Positions 9,491-17,882 of a DNA stretch of 64,000 nucleotides are shown here, in pieces. Source of the DNA: Rheinheimera faecalis (GTDB lineage Bacteria > Pseudomonadota > Gammaproteobacteria > Enterobacterales > Alteromonadaceae); the NCBI RefSeq assembly GCF_021290965.1, contig NZ_JAJOYT010000002.1:186001-250000 (forward strand), read 5' to 3'. The stretch's first letter is position 1. Every line of letters starts with the position of its first letter. Made by a program: the position numbers and the translations under genes. The notes beneath the pieces were generated by a model. It was not told the DNA's origin. It made no database searches and worked only from the letters and a program-made list of their open reading frames with translations.

Positions 9491-10855
9491 TTAATGGGGC
9501 AGAGGTAACAAAATACGTATTAATAAACCGCCGGTTGCAGGCACAGAAGCATCGATACTGCCCTGATGTTGCCGTATGGCCTGAGCTGCAATTGCGAGCC
9601 CTAGCCCAGTACCATTCTGATGTTCACGCACTGCGGATACCCGGTAAAAAGGTGCAAAAATTTGCGATAAACTCTCCTCCGGCACACCAGGCCCCTGATC
9701 CTGTATCAGTAGCTCCAGCTGCTGATCGTGTTGCTTAAGCGTACATAAAATCAGGCTTTCTGCCGGACTGTATTTAATAGCGTTTCGCAGCACATTCTCA
9801 ATAGCACGGCCTAATAAACGTTGGTCTGCATCCAACCAGCATTGTTCAGGCGCGTTCAGGTGCACCTGCTGTTGTTTCGCATCGGCTTCCAGCTGATTCA
9901 GTTCAATAATAGCGCTGAGTAATTCAGTTAAGTCCAACTGCTGTTTTTCCAACGGGTATTGGCCTGCATCCAGTCGGCTGAAGGTTAATAATTCATCCAG
10001 TAGCTGGTCCAGTAATTTTAACTCCATTTCAATACGCTGCAGTTGTGGATGGTCACCCTGGCGCTGTTGCAATGCCAGGGCCAATTGCGAGCGGGTCAGC
10101 GGAGAGCGTAATTCATGCGATACATCCCGCAGTAAGCGCTGCTGATTATGGATCAGATTTTCTATCTGAGCAGCCATGGTATTAAAGCCCCGGCCTAGAT
10201 CTCCCAGTTCATCTTTACGGGCAGCCAAAGCTGTCACCCTGTTATCCAGCTCCCCTTGGGCAAATTTCAAATGACTGCTGCTGAGTTCGCGCAAAGGGCG
10301 GGTGATAGACAATGCCAGAATGAGACTGGCTACGGCCGATACGGCCAGCAGTAAAGTCAGTAATGAGCCTTCCGGCAGCGCATGGAATTGCCACCAGGCT
10401 TGTTCAGGTCGTTGTTTTAACTGGAATAAAGCGATATTCTTTCCTGAGATCAGCGTGAGCAAAGGGCCCGCAACAAAAGTGTTTTTATGGACCAGTAAAC
10501 GCGGTCTGTTCAGCTGCGACAGTTCGGTCAGCCAGTTTGGATCAAAATTAGAGGGCAAAGCATCCGGATTTAATAGCTGATTATTGTCTACATCCACCAT
10601 CAGCCAGCGGCCTTTGTATTTGCGCTCCAAATCTTTCTGCAAGGTAGCGAGGTTGGCAAAAGGCTGAAAATGCTCTTTCAGGTGCCTGAACTGCTCAGCC
10701 ACAGGGTGGGGTAAACGCCGTATTTCGGTTTGTTCAGGCCAACCTCTGGCCAGTAAAATAGCGCCAGCCACAGCCACAGACAACACCAGCCAAAACCACA
10801 AAAAGATGCGGCCAGCCAGATAGTTCACCGGATTACAGCGGGACCAGTTCATCAA
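9491..10855 (-). CDS. cpxA: Envelope-stress sensor histidine kinase CpxA
   Basis: Inner-membrane two-component kinase of 454 residues. A membrane span lies at about 15-35, a periplasmic sensor to about 160, a second span at 163-185, then HAMP, the H-box VSHELRSPLTRS, the N-box ENVLRNAIKYSP and the ATP lid motifs DQGPGVP and GTGLGLAIA. The kinase core resembles E. coli CpxA in sequence and length. Its start overlaps the cpxR stop by four bases (ATGA), and a cpxP-like gene is divergent, as in E. coli. The periplasmic domain is diverged, so the signals sensed may differ. Confidence 0.87.
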   Translation of the reverse strand: MMNWSRCNPVNYLAGRIFLWFWLVLSVAVAGAILLARGWPEQTEIRRLPHPVAEQFRHLKEHFQPFANLATLQKDLERKYKGRWLMVDVDNNQLLNPDALPSNFDPNWLTELSQLNRPRLLVHKNTFVAGPLLTLISGKNIALFQLKQRPEQAWWQFHALPEGSLLTLLLAVSAVASLILALSITRPLRELSSSHLKFAQGELDNRVTALAARKDELGDLGRGFNTMAAQIENLIHNQQRLLRDVSHELRSPLTRSQLALALQQRQGDHPQLQRIEMELKLLDQLLDELLTFSRLDAGQYPLEKQQLDLTELLSAIIELNQLEADAKQQQVHLNAPEQCWLDADQRLLGRAIENVLRNAIKYSPAESLILCTLKQHDQQLELLIQDQGPGVPEESLSQIFAPFYRVSAVREHQNGTGLGLAIAAQAIRQHQGSIDASVPATGGLLIRILLPLPH

Positions 10856-11547
10856 TGTTCGCCTTGTAATAACAAATAACCTAAACCTCTTAAGGTTTGA
10901 ATTTTTTCAGCATCATCATACTGAGCAATCTTTTTGCGGATATTGCTGATATGCATATCCAGACTGCGATCGTAAAGTTGCAGTCTTTTGCCTAAAGCCA
11001 GTTGGCTTAAATCTTCTTTACTGACCACATCACCGGCGTGACGCATTAAAAGTTCCAGAATTTGATATTCAGTTGCCGTTAGTACCAGTGGGTTGTCCTG
11101 TACATAAATCTGCCGTTTGGCGCTGTCCAAGCGTAAGCTATTCACCTGCAATACGCTGGACTGAGGTTGCTGCTGTTGTTGAATAAGCTCCACCCGGCGC
11201 AAAATAGCTTTAATACGCGCGACCAGTTCCCGAGGGCTAAAAGGCTTCGCCAGATAGTCATCGGCGCCTAATTCCAGCCCAACCACCCGGTCTATTTCAT
11301 CACCGCGTGCCGTCAGCATCAGGACAGGGCAATAACTGTGTTGGCGTAATTGTTTTAATAAGGTCAGGCCGTCCATACCCGGCAACATAATATCCAGCAG
11401 GACCAACTGAAACGCATTAGATTTCGCCATTTCCAGCCCTTCAGGCCCCTGATGCACTGCGGTAAACTGATAGCCGTCCAGTTGCAGATATTCTGCTACC
11501 AATTGGGTCAGTGCTACATCGTCATCAATCATTAATATAGAAGTCAT
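10852..11547 (-). CDS. cpxR: Response regulator CpxR
   Basis: OmpR-family DNA-binding regulator of 231 residues, partner of the adjacent kinase. The receiver domain has the acidic pair IDDD, the phospho-acceptor Asp in VLLDIMLPGMDG and the Lys in DYLAKPF; a winged helix-turn-helix follows from about residue 130 (DMHISNIRKKI). The open frame runs 56 codons further upstream, but the homologous start is MTSILMIDDD at 11547, and the extension would cover the shared promoter region. A CpxR-type box lies 59-74 bp upstream, which suggests autoregulation. Confidence 0.9.
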   Translation of the reverse strand: MTSILMIDDDVALTQLVAEYLQLDGYQFTAVHQGPEGLEMAKSNAFQLVLLDIMLPGMDGLTLLKQLRQHSYCPVLMLTARGDEIDRVVGLELGADDYLAKPFSPRELVARIKAILRRVELIQQQQQPQSSVLQVNSLRLDSAKRQIYVQDNPLVLTATEYQILELLMRHAGDVVSKEDLSQLALGKRLQLYDRSLDMHISNIRKKIAQYDDAEKIQTLRGLGYLLLQGEH

Positions 11548-11605
11548 TCTGGCTCCGAAGCGTTTTTTTGCCAGTGTAAAAGACAGCGCAAACTTGTTGC
11601 AGTCC

Positions 11606-11621
11606 TTTACACAACCTTTAC
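11606..11621. promoter_or_regulatory. Candidate CpxR box between cpxR and cpxP
   Basis: TTTAC-N6-TTTAC, which on the minus strand is GTAAA-N6-GTAAA. The published E. coli CpxR pattern is two GTAAA half-sites with a short spacer of about five bases. A further GTAAA lies at 11576-11580. Its place between cpxRA and a cpxP-like gene fits control of both units. Confidence 0.65.
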
Positions 11622-11706
11622 GTTGGCTTTGCGCTGCTTTGCATTCAGTGTCGTAAGCTATCACTGTCGCAATGAAAGCCAAACAAGGCAAATGAGGAAA
11701 GACACT

Positions 11707-12162
11707 ATGAAACATTCTACAGTGATTGCATTATTATTCAGTGGTTTATTAGCTACAACCAGCATCAGCAGTTTTGCAGGTCCAGAGCGTGGTCACGAAG
11801 GCCACGGTCCGGCAGCGGGATTGCATATGAAAGCCTTAAAAGGGTTAGATTTAACAGATGTACAAAAAGAGCAGATTAAAACCCTGATGGAACAGCATCG
11901 CGCCACTATGCCAAAACGTGATGAAGTGAAACCAGAGATGGATCAGTTAAAGGCTCTGGTGCAAGCTGAGACTTTTGATGAAGCTGCAGTACGTGCTTTG
12001 TTAGAGTCGAAGCAGAAAGACAGGCTGGATCATGAAGTAGCCCGCGCTAAATTACAGTTTGAGATCAACAAAGTGCTGACGGTTGAACAAAAAGCTAAAT
12101 TGGCCGAGCGTCAGCAAAAATGGCAGGAAAAAGCCAAGGCAAGAGCCGAAGCTAAGTCTTAA
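11707..12162 (+). CDS. cpxP: CpxP/Spy-family periplasmic protein
   Basis: A 151-residue exported protein. It has a signal peptide (MKHSTVIALLFSGLL, cleavage probably after SSFA) and a His/Gly-rich start to the mature part. A charged all-helical body carries two LTxxQ motifs (LTDVQKEQI and LTVEQKAKL). Members are periplasmic chaperones or feedback inhibitors of CpxA. The start at 11707 is chosen because it gives the signal peptide; the frame is open 28 codons upstream. It is divergent from cpxRA with a CpxR box between and a strong terminator behind. CpxP rather than Spy is inferred from position. Confidence 0.82.
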   Translation: MKHSTVIALLFSGLLATTSISSFAGPERGHEGHGPAAGLHMKALKGLDLTDVQKEQIKTLMEQHRATMPKRDEVKPEMDQLKALVQAETFDEAAVRALLESKQKDRLDHEVARAKLQFEINKVLTVEQKAKLAERQQKWQEKAKARAEAKS

Positions 12163-12172
12163 TTTGAACTGA

Positions 12173-12211
12173 TAAAAAACGGCGGTCTGTTTTGCAGGCC
12201 GCCGTTTTTTT
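12173..12211. terminator. Bidirectional rho-independent terminator
   Basis: Stem ACGGCGG...CCGCCGT flanked by an A-run on the left and seven T on the right. It serves cpxP on the plus strand and the chemoreceptor gene on the minus strand. Confidence 0.9.
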
Positions 12212-12233
12212 ATGACAACTGATCAGGCAATCA

Positions 12234-13862
12234 TTAAATTCTGAATTTCTGCACCATACTAATAAGCTGAGCTGCCATGGTGGATAATTCCCGGCTCGCC
12301 ATATTGGTTTGATCGGCGCCCGCTGCAGTTTGTAAGGACAAATCGCGGATAGTGACCAGACTGCGGTCCACCTCACGCGCCACATGAGCTTGTTGCTCTG
12401 ACGCTGTGGCAATCAGCAAATTCCGGTCATTGATATGGCTAATCGAGTTAAATATCTGTTCCAGCGCTTCGCCTGCTTTACTGGTTAATTCCAGAGTGAC
12501 ATCGGCTCTTTGGCTGCTGTTATGCATAGCTTGCACAGCCTGTACTGTACCTTGTTGAATTTGCACCACCATTTGCTCAATTTCCCGGGTAGAGTTTTGA
12601 GTTCGGTAAGCCAAAGCTCTGACTTCATCTGCAACTACAGCAAAACCTCGTCCTGCATCACCAGCCCGCGCTGCTTCAATGGCCGCATTTAACGCCAGTA
12701 AGTTGGTTTGTTCAGCTACAGCCCGTATTACGTCCAGAACCTGGCCTATATCTTTTGCCTGAGTCGACAACTGCTGAACCAGATGAGTGGATTGTTGCAT
12801 TTCCTCTGTCATCAGACGGGTTTCGTCTATAGTGCGCTGCATTTCAGCACGACTTTGGATCGCCAGCTTGTTCGATGCCATTGAAGCATCTGAGGTGGAG
12901 ACTGCGTTTTGTGCTACATCTTCAACAGCTACTGTCATTTCATTGACCGCTGTAGCTGCTTGTTGCAATTCAGCATTTTGTAAGGCCAGACCGGAAGAGC
13001 TTTGTGCAGTGACTACGTTTAACTCTTCTGCTGCAGAAGCCAATTGAGCTGCTGTGCCACTGATTTGACTGATGGTTTGTTTTTGGCTTTGTTGTAAATG
13101 CTCCAGGCCTGCAAACAGGCGTCCCAGCTCATTAGTGGTATCGACCAAAATACGACGGGTTAAATCACCTGCAGCCATCCACTCAAAATGTTGCCCTGCT
13201 AATTGCAAAGGTTGCAGCAGGACTTTTTGTATAAACCACCAACTGCCCAGACATAAAGTCAGAGTGAGCAGTACAAAAAACACAGTCAGGACTGTAGCCG
13301 TCTGATATCTGGAACCAGCCAGCGCCATATAACTGCTGTTTGCTTGTTCGGCTTGTTGCATAAAGCCCTGAATTTTTTCCTGGAATACTGCGTTGGCGTC
13401 ACGGGCTTTTAAATTCGCTGCAATATAGTTTTCTGTTGAGCCATCAGCCAGTGCCTGAATTGACTCATTAACTGCGGCATCGTAAGTGACAAAAAGTTGT
13501 TGAAGTTCCTGCACCTGTGCTTTTTGTTTGCCTGCTGTTCCTGCATCAACAAATTGCTGAAAACGTGGGTGTGCTTCCGCCAGGAATTTTTTTGACCGGG
13601 TGGCGCTAACTTCTGCTTTGTCTTTCTCTCCTGCTTGCAACTCAACAAAACCCGCCGCCAGAGCGATACGGCTGCGCATCATCATACCGTAGGTATCGCT
13701 TAACGGATTCACTTGTAACACGGCCATGTTGTACAGGTCTTGCATCCCCTGGTCACTGCTGCGTGCGCTGGACCATGCGTATAAACTCAGACTGGATAAA
13801 GCAAAACTAAAGATGGCAAGTACCAGTACAATGCCTGTTTTAACCGACATATTTTTAAACAT
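12234..13862 (-). CDS. Methyl-accepting chemotaxis protein
   Basis: Transmembrane chemoreceptor of 542 residues. TM1 is at about 10-30, a four-helix-bundle-type periplasmic sensor spans about 35-190, and TM2 is at 190-215. HAMP follows, then the cytoplasmic coiled coil with the conserved hairpin tip [19 protein letters not shown] (about 385-405). It would signal through CheW/CheA to the flagellar motor. There is no C-terminal CheR-tethering pentapeptide. The ligand cannot be told from sequence. It is a single-gene unit ending at the shared terminator. Confidence 0.92.
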   Translation of the reverse strand: MFKNMSVKTGIVLVLAIFSFALSSLSLYAWSSARSSDQGMQDLYNMAVLQVNPLSDTYGMMMRSRIALAAGFVELQAGEKDKAEVSATRSKKFLAEAHPRFQQFVDAGTAGKQKAQVQELQQLFVTYDAAVNESIQALADGSTENYIAANLKARDANAVFQEKIQGFMQQAEQANSSYMALAGSRYQTATVLTVFFVLLTLTLCLGSWWFIQKVLLQPLQLAGQHFEWMAAGDLTRRILVDTTNELGRLFAGLEHLQQSQKQTISQISGTAAQLASAAEELNVVTAQSSSGLALQNAELQQAATAVNEMTVAVEDVAQNAVSTSDASMASNKLAIQSRAEMQRTIDETRLMTEEMQQSTHLVQQLSTQAKDIGQVLDVIRAVAEQTNLLALNAAIEAARAGDAGRGFAVVADEVRALAYRTQNSTREIEQMVVQIQQGTVQAVQAMHNSSQRADVTLELTSKAGEALEQIFNSISHINDRNLLIATASEQQAHVAREVDRSLVTIRDLSLQTAAGADQTNMASRELSTMAAQLISMVQKFRI

Positions 13863-14113
13863 TATTTATCCTTGTGAGCACTTTGCGTTATTGAAATTGT
13901 TAGGTTGGTGGCTATAAGCGACCGGACAGGCTTGCTTCTTAAGTGTGTTACAGATTTAAGTCATGGGGCTGCGGCTGGCGAGCATACAGCCTTGCTGGGG
14001 CTTGCGAGGTAGAACCAGCTAAATACGGGACAGCAGACAACGCTGAAAGGTTTTAACTTTCCTAAAATCAATGACACTGGTACCTTAGCCGTCTTTGCAC
14101 TTTGGGGTGATCT

Positions 14114-14629
14114 ATGAAAAAAAGCCTGTCTTATCTGAACTGGAGTCCGCTGCGGTTAAAGTGGAGCAGCTTGTTCAGCTTTCTATTAACGGCCGCTGCT
14201 GTGGCTGTGTTTGTGTTTTTTCCAAAATATAAAGTACAAAGTGATGGCTCAGATTTATTGCAGGTACCAGCTGTGTTAACCGGGATACACTGTGATGCGG
14301 ATTTAGGGGGTAAAGGTATTATTTATCTAAAAAGCAGCCTGTCGACCGAATTATTGCCACTGCAGGGCCGTCAGGATTGCGACAATACCCATCTGTTATA
14401 CGGTTTTCTAAATAGAGAAAATCAGCTGATATTTTTTATTGAAAACAAAGTCGGAGATTTTTTAATCCACGGTGTACGCAGTTCAGCCACCAATAAAAAA
14501 CTGTTGTGGCCAGAAGACAACATCATCGTAATGAACAAGTGGAACAGCTTGCCACTGGTGCTGGCTTTTGTGTTCTTCGTCTGCGGCGTGATGTTTTGGC
14601 GTGCTTATGCTCAGCGCACTGAATTCTAA
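14114..14629 (+). CDS. Hypothetical protein with two membrane spans
   Basis: I do not recognise this 171-residue protein. It has a short basic cytoplasmic N-terminus and a hydrophobic span at about 19-36. About 105 extracytoplasmic residues follow, with two Cys (in GIHCDADLGG and GRQDCDNTH) that could form a disulfide. A second span (about 147-164) ends before a charged tail. This layout resembles small envelope proteins with a periplasmic loop. Its last four bases overlap the convergent LysR gene. About 250 bp without a gene precede it. Confidence 0.65.
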   Translation: MKKSLSYLNWSPLRLKWSSLFSFLLTAAAVAVFVFFPKYKVQSDGSDLLQVPAVLTGIHCDADLGGKGIIYLKSSLSTELLPLQGRQDCDNTHLLYGFLNRENQLIFFIENKVGDFLIHGVRSSATNKKLLWPEDNIIVMNKWNSLPLVLAFVFFVCGVMFWRAYAQRTEF

Positions 14630-15516
14630 ACAGAAGGTGGCTGCAATTGGGTTGTCAGCCACTGAATAAAATAATCCACAGCCGTACTTTGCATACTGTC
14701 GGCTTTGTAATGCACCTGATACTGGCCCCAGGGCAGTTGATAGCTGAATTGGCGCAAAGCCATCAGTTGACCACTGGCTAAAGCTGGTCCCGCAATAAAA
14801 TCATTCGATAACGCAAAGCCGCTGCCACCACTGACAGCTTTTGTCGCCAGCAAGGCCAGATTGACATAACGCAGCTGCATAGCCGCTGGACTACGTAGCT
14901 GTTGGTGTTGACACCACAACTGCCAGTCTTCACCCGTTTCCGAACTGTACAGCGGGTACTGCAGTAACTCAGCTGCATCGCTGGTTGTTAACAACTGAAA
15001 CTGAGCTGGTGCACAGACCGGATACCAAAACTCAGTGCGCAGCTGCCGGCTGACAAATCCAGCAGGGGCTGGCCAGGTCCCCAGAATAATATCGTACTGC
15101 TCCGGGTCGGCGTTGTTTGCCATAGAGGCCATATCCAACAAGGTATCCAGTTGTGGCTGTTGTTGTTTAAACAGCTCCAGTCGTGGTGCCAGCCATTCCA
15201 CCGCTATAGAGGTTTGTGCCAGAATTTTTAACTGAACTGGTGGTTGGTTTAGTAAATGCTGAGTGACTGAATTTAACCGGACAAAACAGTCCCGCACCAC
15301 CGAATACAACATATCGCCCGACTGGGTCAGCTCCACACTTTTGTTTTGCCGCAGTAGCAAAGGCTGGCCAATAAAGTCTTCCAGCAGCTTCACCTGATGA
15401 CTGACCGCACTTTGGGTGACAAATAACTGTTCCGCCGCTTTGCTAAAGCTTTTTAGTCGTGCTGTGGCTTCAAAGGCTTGTAATGCTTTTAGTGGGGGTA
15501 GCATGGATGAATCCAA
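14626..15516 (-). CDS. LysR-family transcriptional regulator, GcvA-like
   Basis: A 296-residue regulator with an N-terminal winged helix-turn-helix (LKSFSKAAEQLFVTQSAVSH, about 20-39) and a C-terminal periplasmic-binding-protein-like effector domain. LPPLKALQAFEATARL is typical of the GcvA/AmpR branch. It is divergent from the M24 peptidase gene with 83 bp between, so that gene is the likely target. The effector is unknown. Confidence 0.88.
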   Translation of the reverse strand: MDSSMLPPLKALQAFEATARLKSFSKAAEQLFVTQSAVSHQVKLLEDFIGQPLLLRQNKSVELTQSGDMLYSVVRDCFVRLNSVTQHLLNQPPVQLKILAQTSIAVEWLAPRLELFKQQQPQLDTLLDMASMANNADPEQYDIILGTWPAPAGFVSRQLRTEFWYPVCAPAQFQLLTTSDAAELLQYPLYSSETGEDWQLWCQHQQLRSPAAMQLRYVNLALLATKAVSGGSGFALSNDFIAGPALASGQLMALRQFSYQLPWGQYQVHYKADSMQSTAVDYFIQWLTTQLQPPSV

Positions 15517-15551
15517 TTCATGATGTGTTGAATTTATATCATTTTAATTCA
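15515..15551. promoter_or_regulatory. Candidate LysR operator between the regulator and the M24 peptidase
   Basis: TGAATT-N11-AATTCA at 15529-15551 is a perfect six-base inverted repeat with the T-N11-A spacing of LysR sites. Another AATTCA half-site (15515-15520) lies just to the left. The location between divergent genes fits autoregulation plus control of the peptidase. Confidence 0.45.
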
Positions 15552-15599
15552 TGTGGGCGCAGCTGCATACTCTGGACTATCAACTGAATACCGGAGTAC

Positions 15600-16811
15600 A
15601 TGATGAGTCAGATAGGCGGTAAAACCAAACAACAGGCGCTGGATAGCTTAAAACCCATGGTTGCAGGCGTAGACGCTATCAGCTCTACTGAGTATCAAGC
15701 CCGTATTCACAAAGCACAGCAGCTGATGCGGCAGCAGGGCATAGATGCTTTGTATCTGAATGCCGGTACTAATTTAAGCTATTTCACCGGTACAGTCTGG
15801 TATGCCAGTGAGCGTTTGGTTGGAGCTTTGTTGCCAGCAGAAGGAGAGCTTGTCTACATTAGTCCAGTCTTTGAAATCCCGACTCTGGCAGGTTTTCAGG
15901 TGATTCAGGGCGAAGTGCTGGGCTGGCACGAGCACGAAAACCCTTACGAGCTGCTGCTGAGCGCGTTAAAACAAAGCTGCTCTAAAACCGATCCAGTGCT
16001 GGCGCTGGATGACAGCAGTGCGTTTTTTATCTTCGAAGGTTTACGTCAGGCTAATCCACAGCAGCAGATCGTCAGCGGCAAAGTCATTACTCAAGGCTGC
16101 AGGGCACAAAAATCAGCGGCTGAGATTGCCATTATGCAGCGTGCTATGGATATGACATTAGAAGTTCATAAAGCCGTTGCCAGCATCTTGTATGAAGGCA
16201 TCAGTACCACTGAAGTTGAAGCTTTTATCGATGAAGCCCACCGCAAAGTCGGCGCCAGCGGTTCCTACTTTTGTATCGTATTATTTGGCCCGGATTCAGC
16301 CTACCCGCATGGGGTGAAAACACCAAAAAACCTTGAAAAGTGCGATATGGTACTGATTGATACCGGCTGTCGTTTATTGGGTTATGTCTCGGATATTACC
16401 CGCAGTTATGTGTTTGGTGAGCCAACAAAACGTCAACGTGACATCTGGTCTGTTGAAAAGGCGGCTCAGGCGGCAGCTTTTGCGGCGGCAAAACCTGGAA
16501 TGGCTTGTGGTTTGGTGGATGCTGCGGCTCGTGAAGTGCTGGAATCTTATGGTTTAGGGCCGGATTACGCCTTGCCTGGTTTACCGCACAGAACAGGTCA
16601 TGGTATAGGGATGGATATTCACGAAGGCCCTTATCTGGTGCGCAATGAGCATACACCACTGGCTGTAGGTATGTGTTTCAGTAACGAGCCGATGATCTGT
16701 ATCCCTGGGGAGTTTGGTGTGCGGCTTGAAGATCATTTTTATATGACGACCTCTGGCCCCCGTTGGTTTACTGAACCTGCGGTCAGCATAGAACAACCTT
16801 TCCCACTTTAG
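15600..16811 (+). CDS. M24-family metallopeptidase (Xaa-Pro aminopeptidase/dipeptidase type)
   Basis: A 403-residue pita-bread-fold peptidase. It has a creatinase-like N-terminal domain (LYLNAGTNLSYFTGT, SERLVGALLPAEGE) and a catalytic domain with the dinuclear metal ligands in LIDTGC, SDITRSY, RTGHGIGMDIHE, NEPMI and VRLEDHF. It would remove N-terminal residues next to proline or split X-Pro dipeptides in the cytosol. Two ATGs occur in a row at 15600 and 15603. It is divergent from a LysR regulator and has its own terminator. The exact specificity is not visible. Confidence 0.87.
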   Translation: MMSQIGGKTKQQALDSLKPMVAGVDAISSTEYQARIHKAQQLMRQQGIDALYLNAGTNLSYFTGTVWYASERLVGALLPAEGELVYISPVFEIPTLAGFQVIQGEVLGWHEHENPYELLLSALKQSCSKTDPVLALDDSSAFFIFEGLRQANPQQQIVSGKVITQGCRAQKSAAEIAIMQRAMDMTLEVHKAVASILYEGISTTEVEAFIDEAHRKVGASGSYFCIVLFGPDSAYPHGVKTPKNLEKCDMVLIDTGCRLLGYVSDITRSYVFGEPTKRQRDIWSVEKAAQAAAFAAAKPGMACGLVDAAAREVLESYGLGPDYALPGLPHRTGHGIGMDIHEGPYLVRNEHTPLAVGMCFSNEPMICIPGEFGVRLEDHFYMTTSGPRWFTEPAVSIEQPFPL

Positions 16812-16842
16812 GTTTGAGCTTAAGACAAACCAGCCGTTTTCG

Positions 16843-16870
16843 AACCAGCCGACTTTGCGGCTGGTTTTAC
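16843..16870 (+). terminator. Rho-independent terminator of the M24 peptidase gene
   Basis: Stem AACCAGCCG/CGGCTGGTT with a six-base loop, followed by TTACCTTTG; a nine-base-pair stem with a moderate T tract. Confidence 0.7.
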
Positions 16871-16949
16871 CTTTGGTTGTATCCGGTAACTTTTGCCAAC
16901 TGATCCATTACAAATGGTCACAGGGTTTTTTCCAGTTGTTCTTAGACTA

Positions 16950-17073
16950 TACCCGTCGTACTTGAATCTGCAGCTTTGTTGGCTGCGCCATCTCGCCCCA
17001 GTCACATAGGTTGACTATGCTCCTGGGGTCTCACTGGCTTGCCGCCTCTCTGCAACTCCAAGTTACTTGGGTA
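16950..17073. repeat. Intergenic palindromic repeat, copy C (full)
   Basis: Begins TACCCGTCGTACTTGAATC and ends TTACTTGGGTA, with the central stem CCCCAGTCACATAG/CTATGCTCCTGGGG. It ends 26 bp before the start of the lipoprotein gene, so it must form part of that gene's promoter or leader. Confidence 0.85.
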
Positions 17074-17099
17074 GAAGCACAACTTGAGGGAGAACTGTG

Positions 17100-17789
17100 A
17101 TGAAGCCTTTAGCTTTTCTGGTGGGTTTAAGCCTGTTGTCTTTGTCTGGCTGCAATATGGAGCTATTAGGGCAGGACAAGGCCTATAATTTTGATTTCAA
17201 CTCAGGTGCTCACGGCTGGGTCGCAGGTTTCTCCGATTATCCTTCCGACAATGCTGCGACTTACCAGTTAGAGTCGGGCATCCGTGCTTTACCAGGCGAG
17301 TCAGCTACAAAGGGTTTTTACATTTCAGGCATGAATCGCAGCGATGATCTGTTTATGTATCTGAAGAATCACTTTTCCGGGCTTGAACCTTCAACTAAAT
17401 ATTACGCCAGAGTGCGGCTGACGCTTTTATCCAATGCAGGCACCGACTGTGCCGGAGTGGGAGGCGCGCCGGGGGAGAGTGTTTATCTGAAGTTTGGTTA
17501 TGCTGACAAAGAGCCAAAACAGGAAGGTTACTACTTAAATCTGGACAAGGGGCAGCAGTCAGAGTCCGGCACTCAAGCCAAAGTGATAGGCAATATTGCA
17601 GCCAAAGAAGCGGCTTGTGATGGTTCGAAATTTGCTGAAAAGACGGTACAAACCACCACCAGTGAACGTATTCCTTTGTACAGCGATGGACAGGGGAGGG
17701 TTTGGGTTTTTGTTGGCACAGATTCTGGGTATGAAGGTTTAACTTCTTTGTATTACAAAAGCATAGAAATTGCGCTTGAGCCTTTTTGA
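17100..17789 (+). CDS. Predicted lipoprotein of unknown function
   Basis: A 229-residue protein with a lipoprotein signal peptide: MKPLAFLVGLSLLSLSGC, where LSGC is the lipobox, so Cys18 would be acylated. The mature part has a carbohydrate-binding-module-like jelly-roll flavour (FDFNSGAHGWVAGFSDYP, ARVRLTLLSN, RVWVFVGTDSGYEG) and two further Cys pairs. I do not recognise a named family. The ATG at 17100 follows GAGGGAG at good spacing; a GTG one codon earlier is less likely. The upstream 26 bp adjoin repeat copy C. A strong terminator follows. Confidence 0.75.
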   Translation: MKPLAFLVGLSLLSLSGCNMELLGQDKAYNFDFNSGAHGWVAGFSDYPSDNAATYQLESGIRALPGESATKGFYISGMNRSDDLFMYLKNHFSGLEPSTKYYARVRLTLLSNAGTDCAGVGGAPGESVYLKFGYADKEPKQEGYYLNLDKGQQSESGTQAKVIGNIAAKEAACDGSKFAEKTVQTTTSERIPLYSDGQGRVWVFVGTDSGYEGLTSLYYKSIEIALEPF

Positions 17790-17810
17790 ACCTAAGGACT
17801 GATTTCCTGC

Positions 17811-17850
17811 TGGCCAGATGTATCGATGTGGCATCTGGCCGGTTTTTTTA
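17811..17850 (+). terminator. Rho-independent terminator of the lipoprotein gene
   Basis: Ten-base stem TGGCCAGATG/CATCTGGCCG followed by seven T. Strong and plus-strand oriented. Confidence 0.9.
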
Positions 17851-17882
17851 TATTCAGTTGAACAAGGGATGAAAACTCATCC

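Noticed and set aside
13863-14113. Further copy of the palindromic repeat before the orphan membrane protein
   Set aside because: The GC-rich stretch near 13965-14030 lacks both the outer arms and the CCCCAG/CTGGGG stem.
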